A DNA stretch of 38,608 nt from Oligoflexia bacterium (lineage in GTDB: Bacteria; Bdellovibrionota; UBA1018): assembly GCA_903881565.1 (NCBI GenBank), contig CAIRTR010000101.1, forward strand, positions 1-38,608, read 5' to 3'. Positions 8,332 to 16,618 of this stretch are shown here, in pieces. The position numbers and the translations under genes were made by a program. Within the stretch, counting starts at the first letter, position 1, and every line of letters starts with the position of its first letter. The notes below the pieces were generated by a model. It was not told where the DNA came from and did no database searches. It saw only the letters and a list, made by a program, of their open reading frames with translations.

Positions 8332-9663
8332 ATGCGAAACAAAATCAAAGCGTTGGCTTTCCTTACCCTCCTTGCAAAACCCGCATTTGCCGATCCACAA
8401 ACGTTGATCATCGCGGGCGGGGCCAATCCCAAAAGCGTCGGTATTCGTTACTTAAATATAAGTAAACACGCTTATGATACGGGCAAGATATTCGGACAAT
8501 CTCCTGAAGTTGCGGCACTGGATGGCCAATGGAAGTTCGCCGACAAGGGCAAGATGCATCCAGCAATGGAAGACAAAGACATAGAAAACGCCATTAAATC
8601 GATGGTTAAAAAACTCAAACCGGGCGAGCCTTTTAATTTTTTCATCAATGACCATGGCTATGGTCCGAATTCTGAGCGGAAACCGGAAAACAGCGGATTT
8701 TACCTTTATAATCCTGAATCCAACTGGGACAAAAACCCAAGCTACGATGTCCCAAAAATGTCTCATGAGAAGTTTCTAGAGATGATCAACAAACTTGTTC
8801 CGAAAGAGACCCCTGTTCGCATCATCGGGATCCATTGCTTTTCAGGAGGCCTGCATAGCATCGCCTTTAGCCGACCCAATACTTGCACCTCGGCCAGTAC
8901 GGACTTCAGAACACCTACCTACAGTGAAGAAAAGTTCAACCTGTACGGAAAGTCATTTTGGGAAGAGTTCTATCGAAAAGATTTTGATCTCGATCACGAT
9001 AACAAGACATCCCTCTTCGAGGCCCACATGGGGGGCTTCACACATGACGATAACAATGAAAGCCGAGCGGACGTTTCTTCTTTTGCTTATGTCGACTCGA
9101 TCTTAAAAGAAGGACCCTATGTCGAACAAGACAGTTGGCTCAAGCGTGTTTTTGACGACCCCTCGGAAGTCGCAGTCCCAAACTTCAATTATCTTGTTTG
9201 CTCACTTTTGCCCAATTTTGACGAGGAAATAAAAAAACTGAAAGGGGTCGCTGACATACTAGACAAGATTGCCCCGACGCAACAAATGCCTAAAGACTCC
9301 GAAAAAGTCATGCAACAAATTCCAACCGCATCTAAGAATCTATTTAAATTGGCAATCGAGGATTACCAGGCCAATCACGAGAAATATCAAAAAATTCTCA
9401 GTGATTTGCGCGACGCTATCAGTGAATTCAGAAGAAACTGGGAAGCCGTTGAAGAAAAGCAAAAAGATGGAAAACGCGCTGAATTTACTACAGCGTTCGC
9501 AAAATTGGATATGCAGTACCGCCAAGAGATGGGTAAGTTCATTCCAACCTATTACCTGATGAATAAGATGAAAAAAGTTGAGCGTTTCTTAAATATCGCG
9601 ACCCCTGATCAGAAGAAAAAATTTACGGAGCTCATGCAATGCGAAAGCGCGCCTCTTTTCTAA
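8332..9663 (+). CDS. Exported caspase-like (clan CD) cysteine peptidase with EF-hand loop
   Basis: A 443-residue protein with a short signal peptide (KPAFA|DPQ near residue 20). The catalytic layout is that of clan CD cysteine peptidases (caspases, legumains, gingipains): hydrophobic strand plus His-Gly in FFINDHGYG (His108), then hydrophobic strand plus Cys in IIGIHCFSGG (Cys169). Residues 219-230 read DLDHDNKTSLFE, which matches the 12-position calcium loop of an EF-hand with acidic residues at 1, 3, 5 and 12. The second half is charged and helical and is probably coiled coil. The reading frame overlaps the next gene by 25 nt. Cleavage specificity is unknown. The family call is by motif and order; a search against peptidase families C13 and C14 would settle it. 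Confidence 0.72.
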   Translation: MRNKIKALAFLTLLAKPAFADPQTLIIAGGANPKSVGIRYLNISKHAYDTGKIFGQSPEVAALDGQWKFADKGKMHPAMEDKDIENAIKSMVKKLKPGEPFNFFINDHGYGPNSERKPENSGFYLYNPESNWDKNPSYDVPKMSHEKFLEMINKLVPKETPVRIIGIHCFSGGLHSIAFSRPNTCTSASTDFRTPTYSEEKFNLYGKSFWEEFYRKDFDLDHDNKTSLFEAHMGGFTHDDNNESRADVSSFAYVDSILKEGPYVEQDSWLKRVFDDPSEVAVPNFNYLVCSLLPNFDEEIKKLKGVADILDKIAPTQQMPKDSEKVMQQIPTASKNLFKLAIEDYQANHEKYQKILSDLRDAISEFRRNWEAVEEKQKDGKRAEFTTAFAKLDMQYRQEMGKFIPTYYLMNKMKKVERFLNIATPDQKKKFTELMQCESAPLF

Positions 9664-10049
9664 GATTCGGCTTGATCTTTATCACGGTCTCTCCATTTTT
9701 CACGGCCTCCGCCTTTGCCTTCGGCCTAGAAAAATGTGGTGAGTACGAGGCGGAGGCTTTCGTCAGCGCCCCGAAAAATGAGAAGAGCGTCCCCGGCGAT
9801 CCCGTGCTGATTATCGAGCGCAAAAGCGAATCTGAGACTGAGCTCACTTTCCCAAGCATTGAAAGCAACACGCTGCGAAAGTACATCGGAACCCATCTGC
9901 GAGTTCGTTTTCAAATCAAAATGCCCTGCTTTGGAAAATGTAAGGCCAACCTCATCAAAGTCATTCGCCCCTTGGAGCCGTACCAGAAGCCCGCGAACTT
10001 TTTTTTCCCAAGGCCAGAGCCAAAACCTTCTATCCCTTGCGGAAAGTAG
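9639..10049 (+). CDS. Small exported cysteine-containing protein of unknown function
   Basis: The 136-residue product has a signal peptide ending near TASAFA|FG (about residue 28). The mature protein of about 108 residues has four cysteines (LEKCGEY, MPCFGKC, IPCGK), which suggests two disulfides in the periplasm, beta-rich predicted segments, and a proline-rich tail. I do not recognise the family. It starts inside the 3' end of the clan CD peptidase gene, so the two are surely co-translated. It could be a partner, regulator or inhibitor of that peptidase, but this is only inference from the overlap. It ends 6 nt from the stop of the convergent M19 gene. Confidence 0.75.
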   Translation: MRKRASFLRFGLIFITVSPFFTASAFAFGLEKCGEYEAEAFVSAPKNEKSVPGDPVLIIERKSESETELTFPSIESNTLRKYIGTHLRVRFQIKMPCFGKCKANLIKVIRPLEPYQKPANFFFPRPEPKPSIPCGK

Positions 10050-10055
10050 CGCAGA

Positions 10056-11294
10056 TCACTGCTGCGACACTTTTTCCCATTTCGAAATAAAACTATCGAT
10101 CACATCCGCGGGATTCACCCCCACCAGCGCGCCCACATTATGGAGGGCCAGCCAGAGATCCGCCGTTTGACCGATATTCCAATAGCCTTGGGGGTTGTCC
10201 AAACTCGTGTGGGTGGCACATTGTGAGGAGACCGGCGGCAAGTGATTGATCGCACCGTTTGTATCAGTCCCGATTGCGACATTTTCTATTCCAATCTTGC
10301 GGACGATTTCATCGTAGTGAGTGGCCATCGCGTAGATTCCGCCCTGGCAATTTTTTTCATTTAAGAAGGAGGACTCCGTGGGAGTTCCCTCCAGCATTTC
10401 GTCAGCGGGCATGAGTCCAACCATGCCGCCGGTTGACTTCACTTTTTCAAGCTGCCAATCTGCCAAGGCCCGCTCGACCGGCAAGTGCCTGCGCAACGTT
10501 GTATGAGTATAAAGCAGCGGCTGCCCTGCCGCCTCCAACATCGGAATCAACTCGCGTTGCGATTCGTCTGAGGCATGCGTGAGATCCAACCAAACTTTAT
10601 TCTTGATGAGCTTTTTCGCGAGTTTTCGACCTTTTTCCGTAAGCCCTTGCGTGCTCGTTTTTGCCCCTTCACAACGATGCGGCTTAAAAAGAGAGCGAAG
10701 CCAGGTCACAGGCGATGCCAGGACATGCCAGCTTGGCAGCATCGCAACCCCCGAAAACTCATCCTCGGTCAAGTGAGCAAACGTGACGATCCGAATCCCC
10801 CGCTGCTCCACAAACTCTTTGATGTCTTCGTCCGTTTCAATAACTCCCGAAACACCTTCGAGCGAAAAAACGATAATCCGCTTATCCTCTGAGCGGGCGC
10901 GTCTCGCTTCTTCGGCCGTCTTGGCAATGATCCAGCCGGGGTGCTTAGCGACAAATTCCTCAGCCTGTTTGATCTGATTGCGAATCGATGTCCGCTTGGA
11001 TCTGACAAAAGGATAAGTCGCATAGAGCGAAGCCACGACGAGACCGAGCTTTGATTGCTCCAAGGATTCGGGATTGGCTTGCGAAGAGAGCCGATCAGTC
11101 CACTTCGCAGCCTTCAGCGGCCCATCAAAATCCCCCCAAAACAGCAGGCCTAGACCTTCGTTCATGAAAAGATGGGCATGCAGATCAATGTAGGGATTTT
11201 CGGACTCGCGAGCGTGCGCAAAAAACAGCACGAAACTCAAAACAGACGCCAAAAACGTAACCAAGAGCGTACGACGGGCATAGTTCAGCTTCAT
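10056..11294 (-). CDS. M19 family dipeptidase (membrane dipeptidase-like)
   Basis: The 412-residue protein has an N-terminal signal or anchor segment (residues 8-28) and then the zinc-binding DLHAH motif (Asp37, His39, His41) of the renal/membrane dipeptidase family. Further family landmarks are SLEGV (bridging glutamate), AHLTED, LTHASDE, YTHTT and GTDTNG. The last replaces the more common GSDFDG, so substrate preference may differ. These metalloenzymes hydrolyse dipeptides, some containing D-residues, in the envelope. The ATG lacks a Shine-Dalgarno site and lies 8 nt after an extended -10-like box. A small lipoprotein gene lies 43 nt upstream on the same strand. Confidence 0.9.
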   Translation of the reverse strand: MKLNYARRTLLVTFLASVLSFVLFFAHARESENPYIDLHAHLFMNEGLGLLFWGDFDGPLKAAKWTDRLSSQANPESLEQSKLGLVVASLYATYPFVRSKRTSIRNQIKQAEEFVAKHPGWIIAKTAEEARRARSEDKRIIVFSLEGVSGVIETDEDIKEFVEQRGIRIVTFAHLTEDEFSGVAMLPSWHVLASPVTWLRSLFKPHRCEGAKTSTQGLTEKGRKLAKKLIKNKVWLDLTHASDESQRELIPMLEAAGQPLLYTHTTLRRHLPVERALADWQLEKVKSTGGMVGLMPADEMLEGTPTESSFLNEKNCQGGIYAMATHYDEIVRKIGIENVAIGTDTNGAINHLPPVSSQCATHTSLDNPQGYWNIGQTADLWLALHNVGALVGVNPADVIDSFISKWEKVSQQ

Positions 11295-11302
11295 TGAGCA
11301 AA

Positions 11303-11311
11303 ACTATCACA
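11303..11311 (-). promoter_or_regulatory. Extended -10-like box before the M19 dipeptidase gene
   Basis: On the minus strand TGT precedes GATAGT (4 of 6 matches to TATAAT), which ends 8 nt before the ATG. There is no ribosome binding site, so a leaderless start independent of the upstream lipoprotein gene is plausible. Confidence 0.35.
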
Positions 11312-11337
11312 AAGGTTACAACAAAAAGTAGGGGGAA

Positions 11338-11511
11338 TTAGTAACGCCGCTTCACGTAACCAGGAACATGATCCACCGTCACATCGGAGGCTGAAGCAGG
11401 GGCGCGATCCAAAGACTCCTCTTGCGAGACCGAGACCGACTCTTGTGAGCAACCTGAAACTACACAAAACCCCAATATAACGACTAGGCCCAAAATGTAT
11501 CGCATTGTCAT
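11338..11511 (-). CDS. Small lipoprotein of 57 residues
   Basis: A short reading frame starts MTMRYILGLVVIL and has a typical lipobox VVSGC with Cys21, preceded by a hydrophobic helix. The mature peptide of 37 residues is Ser/Glu/Asp rich (SQESVSVSQEESLD) and ends GYVKRRY. This is a convincing type II signal peptide, so the product should be a tiny outer- or inner-membrane lipoprotein. A weak AAAGGG site precedes the start; the ATG two codons downstream is an alternative. It lies 43 nt upstream of the M19 dipeptidase gene on the same strand. Function is unknown. Confidence 0.7.
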   Translation of the reverse strand: MTMRYILGLVVILGFCVVSGCSQESVSVSQEESLDRAPASASDVTVDHVPGYVKRRY

Positions 11512-11567
11512 AACAGCACACCCTTTCAGAGGGCTTATCGGCGTTTGGCAGGAAAACTTGAATTTTA

Positions 11568-11596
11568 TTGACCAAAATGCCTTGGTGCGTTATGAG
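11568..11596 (+). promoter_or_regulatory. Sigma70-like promoter for the 124-residue exported protein
   Basis: TTGACC at 11568-11573, exactly 17 nt of spacer, and TATGAG at 11591-11596. Transcription would start near 11603, leaving a leader of about 35 nt that carries the strong AAAGGAG site of the gene at 11638. Confidence 0.55.
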
Positions 11597-11637
11597 TGAG
11601 TTCACTAAGATTTACACGAAGATTTAAAGGAGATATT

Positions 11638-12012
11638 ATGAAAACAGTTACTGCAGTTATGCTTTTTGCGTTTTCGACAATGGCACACGCCGGTGACCTC
11701 AAAAACTGCGAGTTTTCACGAAAGGGCCAGACCCTCCCCCAAATCGCAAAGTTTGATATCTACGATTTTAACACCAACAAACCCCAAGCCACCATCGATG
11801 GCAGCTTATTTGAATTTGAAATAAAATCAAAAACCGTGCGAATGGCCTTCTCCAACGAATGCGACAATATGTTCGATTTAGAGTTCAAAAGTACATCCCT
11901 CGCGAAAGCCCATGAGGGACGACTCAAGAAGTTAGTGGGGAAAGCTCAGATCTCCCAAGCCGCAGATCAACTCGACGTCTCAGGCATCGTGACCTGTGAT
12001 GTAGCTCCCTAA
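11638..12012 (+). CDS. Small exported protein of unknown function
   Basis: The start at 11638 is set by AAAGGAG a few bases upstream; the frame is open to 11596 but the upstream residues would precede the signal peptide. The 124-residue product has a signal peptide with cleavage at MAHA|GD (about residue 18). The mature part has three cysteines (LKNCEF, NECDNM, VTCDVAP) and alternating hydrophobic residues that suggest a small beta-sandwich. I do not recognise the family. It has its own promoter and stands alone between divergent and downstream genes. Confidence 0.75.
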   Translation: MKTVTAVMLFAFSTMAHAGDLKNCEFSRKGQTLPQIAKFDIYDFNTNKPQATIDGSLFEFEIKSKTVRMAFSNECDNMFDLEFKSTSLAKAHEGRLKKLVGKAQISQAADQLDVSGIVTCDVAP

Positions 12013-12024
12013 AGCCTTTTATAC

Positions 12025-12053
12025 TTGACCCCCACGCGCGCTGCCTAGAGAAT
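12025..12053 (+). promoter_or_regulatory. Candidate promoter for the cysteine synthase gene
   Basis: TTGACC at 12025-12030, a 17-nt spacer and GAGAAT at 12048-12053 (4 of 6). The ATG at 12065 follows by 11 nt with no ribosome binding site, so the leader would be only a few bases. Confidence 0.4.
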
Positions 12054-12064
12054 CACAGAACAAC

Positions 12065-12970
12065 ATGGCATCGCTTATTGATTTCATCGGCAACACGCCC
12101 CTCCTCGATTTCAGGTCCGTTACTCAAGGTGTTTCAGCGCGAATTCGTGCAAAAGCCGAGCACATGAACCCCGGCGGGAGCATCAAAGATCGCATCGCGG
12201 CCTTTATCCTCAGGAAGGCGATTGACGACGGCCGGCTTAAAAAAGATTCGACCATCCTCGAAGTTTCCAGCGGCAATACCGGGATCGCCTTCAGCATGCT
12301 GGGAGTGACCTTAGGCTACAAGGTCAAAATCATGCTCCCCAAAAGCGTCACCATCGAGCGGCGCAATCTCATTGCCTGTTACGGCGCTGAAGTTCACCTG
12401 CTTGAGAGCGTGCTTCGGATGCACGAAGCGATCGCGCTGACCGAAAAAATGGCGAAGGATGACCCCAAAGTTTTCTTACCCAGACAGTTTAGCAATCCCA
12501 ACAACCCGCGCTGCCACTACGAAACGACGGGCGTGGAGATTCTCAAGCAGCACCCCGAGCGCATCGATGCATTTGTCATGGGCGTGGGCACTGGTGGAAC
12601 CCTCATGGGCGTCGGCAAACGCATTAAAGAAGCCTATCCCAACGCTCTGATCGTTGGTGTTGAACCCACGGAGAGCGCCGTCATGAGTGGTGGCCCCCCT
12701 GGCTGCCACGGCATCCAAGGCTTCGCTGATGGCTTTGTGCCAGAAGTCGTGAACATCGAGAACATTGATCAAGTCATCACGGTTACAACCCAAGAGTCCA
12801 TTGCAATGGCTCGAAGGCTATCGCGCGAAGAAGGCTATCTTGTGGGAATTTCATCAGGCGCCAATATGTGCGCGTCTCTGAAACTCGCAAAAGAACTCGG
12901 AAACGCTGCCAACATCGTCACGATCTTGCCCGACCGAGGCGAGCGATACTTTTCGATCTGGGGCAGCTAA
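12065..12970 (+). CDS. Cysteine synthase family PLP enzyme (CysM/CBS-like)
   Basis: A 301-residue fold-type II PLP enzyme that makes cysteine from an activated serine and a sulfur donor, or a closely related product. The PLP lysine is Lys41 in NPGGSIKDR, a form nearer to CysM and cystathionine beta-synthase than to CysK. SSGNTG binds the substrate carboxylate, GTGGT at 175-179 holds the cofactor phosphate, and GISSGAN faces the pyridine ring. The C-terminal ILPDRGERYFS is family-typical and no regulatory CBS domain follows. It could supply cysteine for the GshA encoded at 6240, but the two are not in one operon. Which acceptor it prefers cannot be told from sequence. Confidence 0.92.
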   Translation: MASLIDFIGNTPLLDFRSVTQGVSARIRAKAEHMNPGGSIKDRIAAFILRKAIDDGRLKKDSTILEVSSGNTGIAFSMLGVTLGYKVKIMLPKSVTIERRNLIACYGAEVHLLESVLRMHEAIALTEKMAKDDPKVFLPRQFSNPNNPRCHYETTGVEILKQHPERIDAFVMGVGTGGTLMGVGKRIKEAYPNALIVGVEPTESAVMSGGPPGCHGIQGFADGFVPEVVNIENIDQVITVTTQESIAMARRLSREEGYLVGISSGANMCASLKLAKELGNAANIVTILPDRGERYFSIWGS

Positions 12971-13050
12971 GCAAGCCCATTAAAATAACCCTAGACAGAC
13001 CCCCTTGCCCCATGTTACGCAGTGCGTCATGAAAAGGAGCGATCCACGCC

Positions 13051-14205
13051 ATGCTTAATAAAACTAAACTTTTGTCTCTCATCTTGGGAGCCACCCTCTT
13101 TGGATCTCTTGGAACTCTAGGAACCCTTGGAATTTCGGGCTCTGCCCAAGCCAATGTTTCCAACGCCACTTTGTTCTCTGTGGACCTCCGCGATCTGGCT
13201 CAATTTGATAGTCAGCTTAAGCCCTATGCCGAAGCCGTACTCAAAGAGATGGAGACAAATCCCGCGAGGTTTTTTCCTGCTGGCGTTGCCTTCTCCCGAT
13301 CCGGAGCCGGGATTTCGCGCGAGAAAATCGGCAAGCTCGCACGCACAAAATCTTTGATCAATACGGTCTACGGAGTCGAAATCAATGAGCTCCCCACAAA
13401 CAACATTGACGGCACCAGCACTCTTCCTGTCGTGGCGATGTATCAATCAAGAACAGCCGGCTATGTTTTTAGAAAAATGATACTCACCCTGAACCAAGAC
13501 GACATCAACGCTCCATTTACACTTGCGGCAGTGGACTTTGTACAAGACGTGCCCTTATCAGACACCCACTTCTCGCTTGAAATCGGCCTTGTCGAGCGCA
13601 AAGCGATTTTAACCGATGACATTACCGGCATTCGAAAAATCTATCCTCTTGGCGTCGGATCCTTTGATGAAGGCGTCACCACCGGCGGCGGTCCGACCAC
13701 CCTTCTCACCCCACGCTATGCCAATGCCTCCATCCAACGCAGCACCACGATTCGCGCTCGAAGCGATAAAGAGTATTTCCACGGCATGCCTTTTATTCGA
13801 GTGATTGACAGCAAAGGCAAACAAACTCCGATTGGACTTCACATCGTTCAACACTCAACTGAGGCACCCGGCGGACAGAATTTCAATTATATGCTCCGAG
13901 GATTTGATTCCCATGGTTGCATGCGCCTTCGCGAAAAAGACCTCTATGAAGTCTACGGCATTCTCATGAACGAAAGTGAATCGACCATCCCAATCAACAT
14001 CAGCTACCACATCAGTGATTTAGAAGAGCATCCCCTGCCCTTGCTTGATACGAGCTTTCGCCGAGTCAAGAATTTTGGAACAGCTGCCAAGCCCGCTGCA
14101 AAAAGAGACGACGTCGACAAACTTCTCATCACCGAAGTGGTGAAGGCGAAACCTCCCGTGCAAAAGCTTCCTGCAGCTCCGCAGCCTGAATCTGTATTAC
14201 CCTAA
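13051..14205 (+). CDS. L,D-transpeptidase (YkuD family), exported
   Basis: The 384-residue protein has a signal peptide ending near GSAQA|NV (residue 35) and a C-terminal YkuD catalytic domain: His264/His268 in LHIVQH and the nucleophile Cys290 in SHGCMRL. Such enzymes make 3-3 crosslinks in peptidoglycan or attach proteins to it, in the periplasm. The N-terminal 200 residues are a family-unknown region with YRSRT-like polar segments, and the last 50 residues are a Lys/Pro/Ala-rich tail. AAAGGAG lies upstream of the ATG. Its stop shares the tetranucleotide CTAA with the convergent gene's stop. Confidence 0.9.
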   Translation: MLNKTKLLSLILGATLFGSLGTLGTLGISGSAQANVSNATLFSVDLRDLAQFDSQLKPYAEAVLKEMETNPARFFPAGVAFSRSGAGISREKIGKLARTKSLINTVYGVEINELPTNNIDGTSTLPVVAMYQSRTAGYVFRKMILTLNQDDINAPFTLAAVDFVQDVPLSDTHFSLEIGLVERKAILTDDITGIRKIYPLGVGSFDEGVTTGGGPTTLLTPRYANASIQRSTTIRARSDKEYFHGMPFIRVIDSKGKQTPIGLHIVQHSTEAPGGQNFNYMLRGFDSHGCMRLREKDLYEVYGILMNESESTIPINISYHISDLEEHPLPLLDTSFRRVKNFGTAAKPAAKRDDVDKLLITEVVKAKPPVQKLPAAPQPESVLP

Positions 14206-15320
14206 TTCTCTATACAAGTCGGGGCAGACAAAGGAAACCAAGTCACAAGTGAACGAACTTTGCGCAAAGGCAGTTTCGATTTTCCTTGTTCATTCTTGAA
14301 CCAGGAATAATGGATGCAATCTGCGACATGCCATTTATCTGGAAACGCCTGAAATGCGTACTTGATCGGTTCGCACTCGGGAACAACCCCTATCCAATCC
14401 GTAGCAGTCAGGCGGGCAAGGTAAGACTCCCAATCGCCCAATTCAAATCGGAAACCGGCTTTATCAAGCGCAAGAACAATGCGACAGACCTCGACTAAAC
14501 GGGTCGAAGAAAATCCCGATAGCATGACTCGCCATTCTGCTTTGGGGTTATCTCGAAACACTGACAAATCAATATGGGTTGAATTTCCTCCTCGATAAAT
14601 CTCCCAAGGATGACAGCCCGACCAGGACTTACCTTCATACCATTTTGCAAATGCGCCTGCCGAATCGGGAGCAATCTTCTCTAACCCACCCGTGCGTCCA
14701 TCCGCCCAACGAAGGTAAAGCTCACGACCAGAACTTTTACGATTCAGCCCCTTATGTGAACTCACGGATGCAAGATAGGCGAATTTGCAATAATCAAAAT
14801 ACAGATTGGCCGTCATTGAAGGCGAGGTTTGCTGCCCTCGACGATTCAGCAAAAAATCTATCATCCGCTTTACTTCCGCCTTTGAAAGCTCCTGATCAAA
14901 CCGCATGTACTCCGGAATCAATCTTTGAACTATCTTCTTTGGGATTACCCCCATTCGCAAAGCAGGGGGTACAGAGCGGTTCATAAGACGATAATATTCA
15001 ATAGGATCTTTTCTAACTTGCGCCACCATTTTACTCAGCGCATGAGGGAGAGCCTTAAGCAGCACTGCCTCTTTATCTGCGTTATCGTTGTAGCTAAAAC
15101 TTTGGTTATGAGCTCGAAACTCTTCGTCTGAAGATACGGTTTCCAGATCGCTTCCAGAAAGGTAATATTTGCCTTCATATTCCTTCATCCAAAAGGCACG
15201 CCAGCGCCCCCTGACTGGCAAATAGAGATCCCAAATTCGATCGCCATAGTGATGCCTGGGAGTGAGCTGCTCAACCTGCGCAACCAATGCCGCCCAAGGA
15301 ACGCTACCTTCTTTTTTCAT
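14202..15320 (-). CDS. Uncharacterised protein, co-transcribed with the methyltransferase
   Basis: A cytoplasmic-looking protein of 372 residues without signal or membrane segments. I do not recognise a named family. It is rich in Trp and Tyr, and conserved-looking stretches include GCHPWEIYRGGNSTHIDL and TDWIGVVPEC; the HPWEI and RGGN patches could form a site. The start is uncertain: the ATG at 15320 has a GGGGGG run just upstream, while a TTG at 15332 would add four residues. It lies 24 nt downstream of the methyltransferase stop on the same strand, so the two form an operon, and it overlaps the L,D-transpeptidase stop by 4 nt. Confidence 0.75.
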   Translation of the reverse strand: MKKEGSVPWAALVAQVEQLTPRHHYGDRIWDLYLPVRGRWRAFWMKEYEGKYYLSGSDLETVSSDEEFRAHNQSFSYNDNADKEAVLLKALPHALSKMVAQVRKDPIEYYRLMNRSVPPALRMGVIPKKIVQRLIPEYMRFDQELSKAEVKRMIDFLLNRRGQQTSPSMTANLYFDYCKFAYLASVSSHKGLNRKSSGRELYLRWADGRTGGLEKIAPDSAGAFAKWYEGKSWSGCHPWEIYRGGNSTHIDLSVFRDNPKAEWRVMLSGFSSTRLVEVCRIVLALDKAGFRFELGDWESYLARLTATDWIGVVPECEPIKYAFQAFPDKWHVADCIHYSWFKNEQGKSKLPLRKVRSLVTWFPLSAPTCIEN

Positions 15321-15344
15321 ATGACCCCCCAATTTCGTAACTAT

Positions 15345-16511
15345 TTAGGAACGACGCCCCTGAAACATATGTACCGAATAGATCTCCAGTTGGCGCACGT
15401 GCTTGAAGAAAAGCCAAGGCACGTGCTCCACTGATTTCTCAATCTCAAACCCAACCTGAGTGTAGAGCCACTCCACAGCCTTCGATGAAGTCACGATGCC
15501 CTTGGGCAAACGCGCGCGCAGTTTTCGTGAAACTGCTTCGTGCCAAATATAGGGGCAGCTTTGGATCGCAATTCCTTCGGCATTCAAAAGATCACACTGC
15601 AAGCGCGGCAACACTTCTGGACGATCCAACATATCAATGGCATTCAAGGCGATCGAGAGATTCCACCGGCCTTTTTGTAACGGCGGGTGTTCAAAATCCC
15701 CCACGACAAAATCCACCGAACCTTCTTTGCAGACTTCCTTATAAGAAACCTTGGCGAGTTGAACTTTTCGAGACACGGAGCCCTTAAGGAGATCTTCAGG
15801 GACTTTGATTTCACCTTCGTACGCAAAACCCAACGCGATATGGCGAGCCAAAGCGATACTGGCAAATGAACTATCTACACCGAGATAGGATTTTAGATGC
15901 GCGCGAAGCACCGGAAAAAGCCCCCCCACGCCACACCCCAACTCCACAGCATTGAGCTCCGTTTTTTTCGAAGCTAGCTCCCCCACCCACTTCTTGATCT
16001 GCGCAAAAGGACCCTGATCCCAATGCTGCTTAACGAGTGATGCAATCAGCGGACTCCCCTCGCCCGACTCAGGCGCCCACCACGCAATCCCTTTTTGGCT
16101 TCCAGCCGTATTCAAATAGTGCGTCATCAGGTACAGTGCATTAACGCGGTCGGCTTCAAGATCTTCTTCGATATGCTCGGTTTGAATTTCTTCAATGGCT
16201 TCTGAAAAGTCTTTCCGAAACTCCTTAGGGAGCTCGTCTTCTGAAACGAGCTTTGAAATCCCCTTCACGTGCTCGACCAAATATTGCCGCACATTTTCAA
16301 CAACCACCGCAACCCCACCGAGTATCGGATATTTCGCCTGGCAATGAGTGCACTGCAGCGTTCCAGATCGCACCTCAAAGACTTCGGGCAAAGGCGAAAT
16401 CTCGATCTTTTCGCAAATACCTTTGGTCTCAAGCGCAAGCGCCCCGCCGCAAGCATGGGACCCTTTTTTACGACGCGGGCAGGATAAAGACGAGAGAGTG
16501 GTGTTAAGCAT
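15345..16511 (-). CDS. SAM-dependent methyltransferase with Trm112-like zinc ribbon
   Basis: The 388-residue protein starts with two cysteine pairs, Cys11/Cys21 and Cys54/Cys57 (LQCTHCQAKYPI), resembling the Trm112-type zinc ribbon that ends in a YPI..GV segment. After a helical linker with many acidic residues comes a class I methyltransferase domain with motif I VELGCGVGG at 189-197, an acidic strand LGVDSS, and VDFVVGDFEHPP in the motif IV region. In bacteria such ribbons are sometimes fused to methyltransferases rather than acting as separate activators. The substrate is unknown. A perfect TATAAT lies 4 nt before the ATG and there is no ribosome binding site. Confidence 0.8.
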   Translation of the reverse strand: MLNTTLSSLSCPRRKKGSHACGGALALETKGICEKIEISPLPEVFEVRSGTLQCTHCQAKYPILGGVAVVVENVRQYLVEHVKGISKLVSEDELPKEFRKDFSEAIEEIQTEHIEEDLEADRVNALYLMTHYLNTAGSQKGIAWWAPESGEGSPLIASLVKQHWDQGPFAQIKKWVGELASKKTELNAVELGCGVGGLFPVLRAHLKSYLGVDSSFASIALARHIALGFAYEGEIKVPEDLLKGSVSRKVQLAKVSYKEVCKEGSVDFVVGDFEHPPLQKGRWNLSIALNAIDMLDRPEVLPRLQCDLLNAEGIAIQSCPYIWHEAVSRKLRARLPKGIVTSSKAVEWLYTQVGFEIEKSVEHVPWLFFKHVRQLEIYSVHMFQGRRS

Positions 16512-16515
16512 AAGG

Positions 16516-16521
16516 ATTATA
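16516..16521 (-). promoter_or_regulatory. Perfect TATAAT box 4 nt before the methyltransferase start
   Basis: The minus strand reads TATAAT followed by CCTT and the ATG at 16511. Transcription would start within or next to the start codon, so this is a candidate leaderless gene. No clear -35 box is found at the expected distance. Confidence 0.4.
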
Positions 16522-16618
16522 AAAAGAATGCCTGAAAACGGGGCGATCGAAAAGTGGAAAACCTATTACCGATCTGCTATTGGCTATTGGAAGACAAGCA
16601 CTAAAATCGGAGGATCTC

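Noticed and set aside
11291-11605. 104-residue frame on the minus strand.
   Set aside because: It overlaps the small lipoprotein gene in another frame, lacks a signal or domain and has no ribosome binding site.
16602-16607. TAAAAT as -10 box for yebC.
   Set aside because: With TTGGCT at 16580 the spacing is 16 nt, but transcription would start after the ribosome binding site at 16609, so the promoter would destroy the site.
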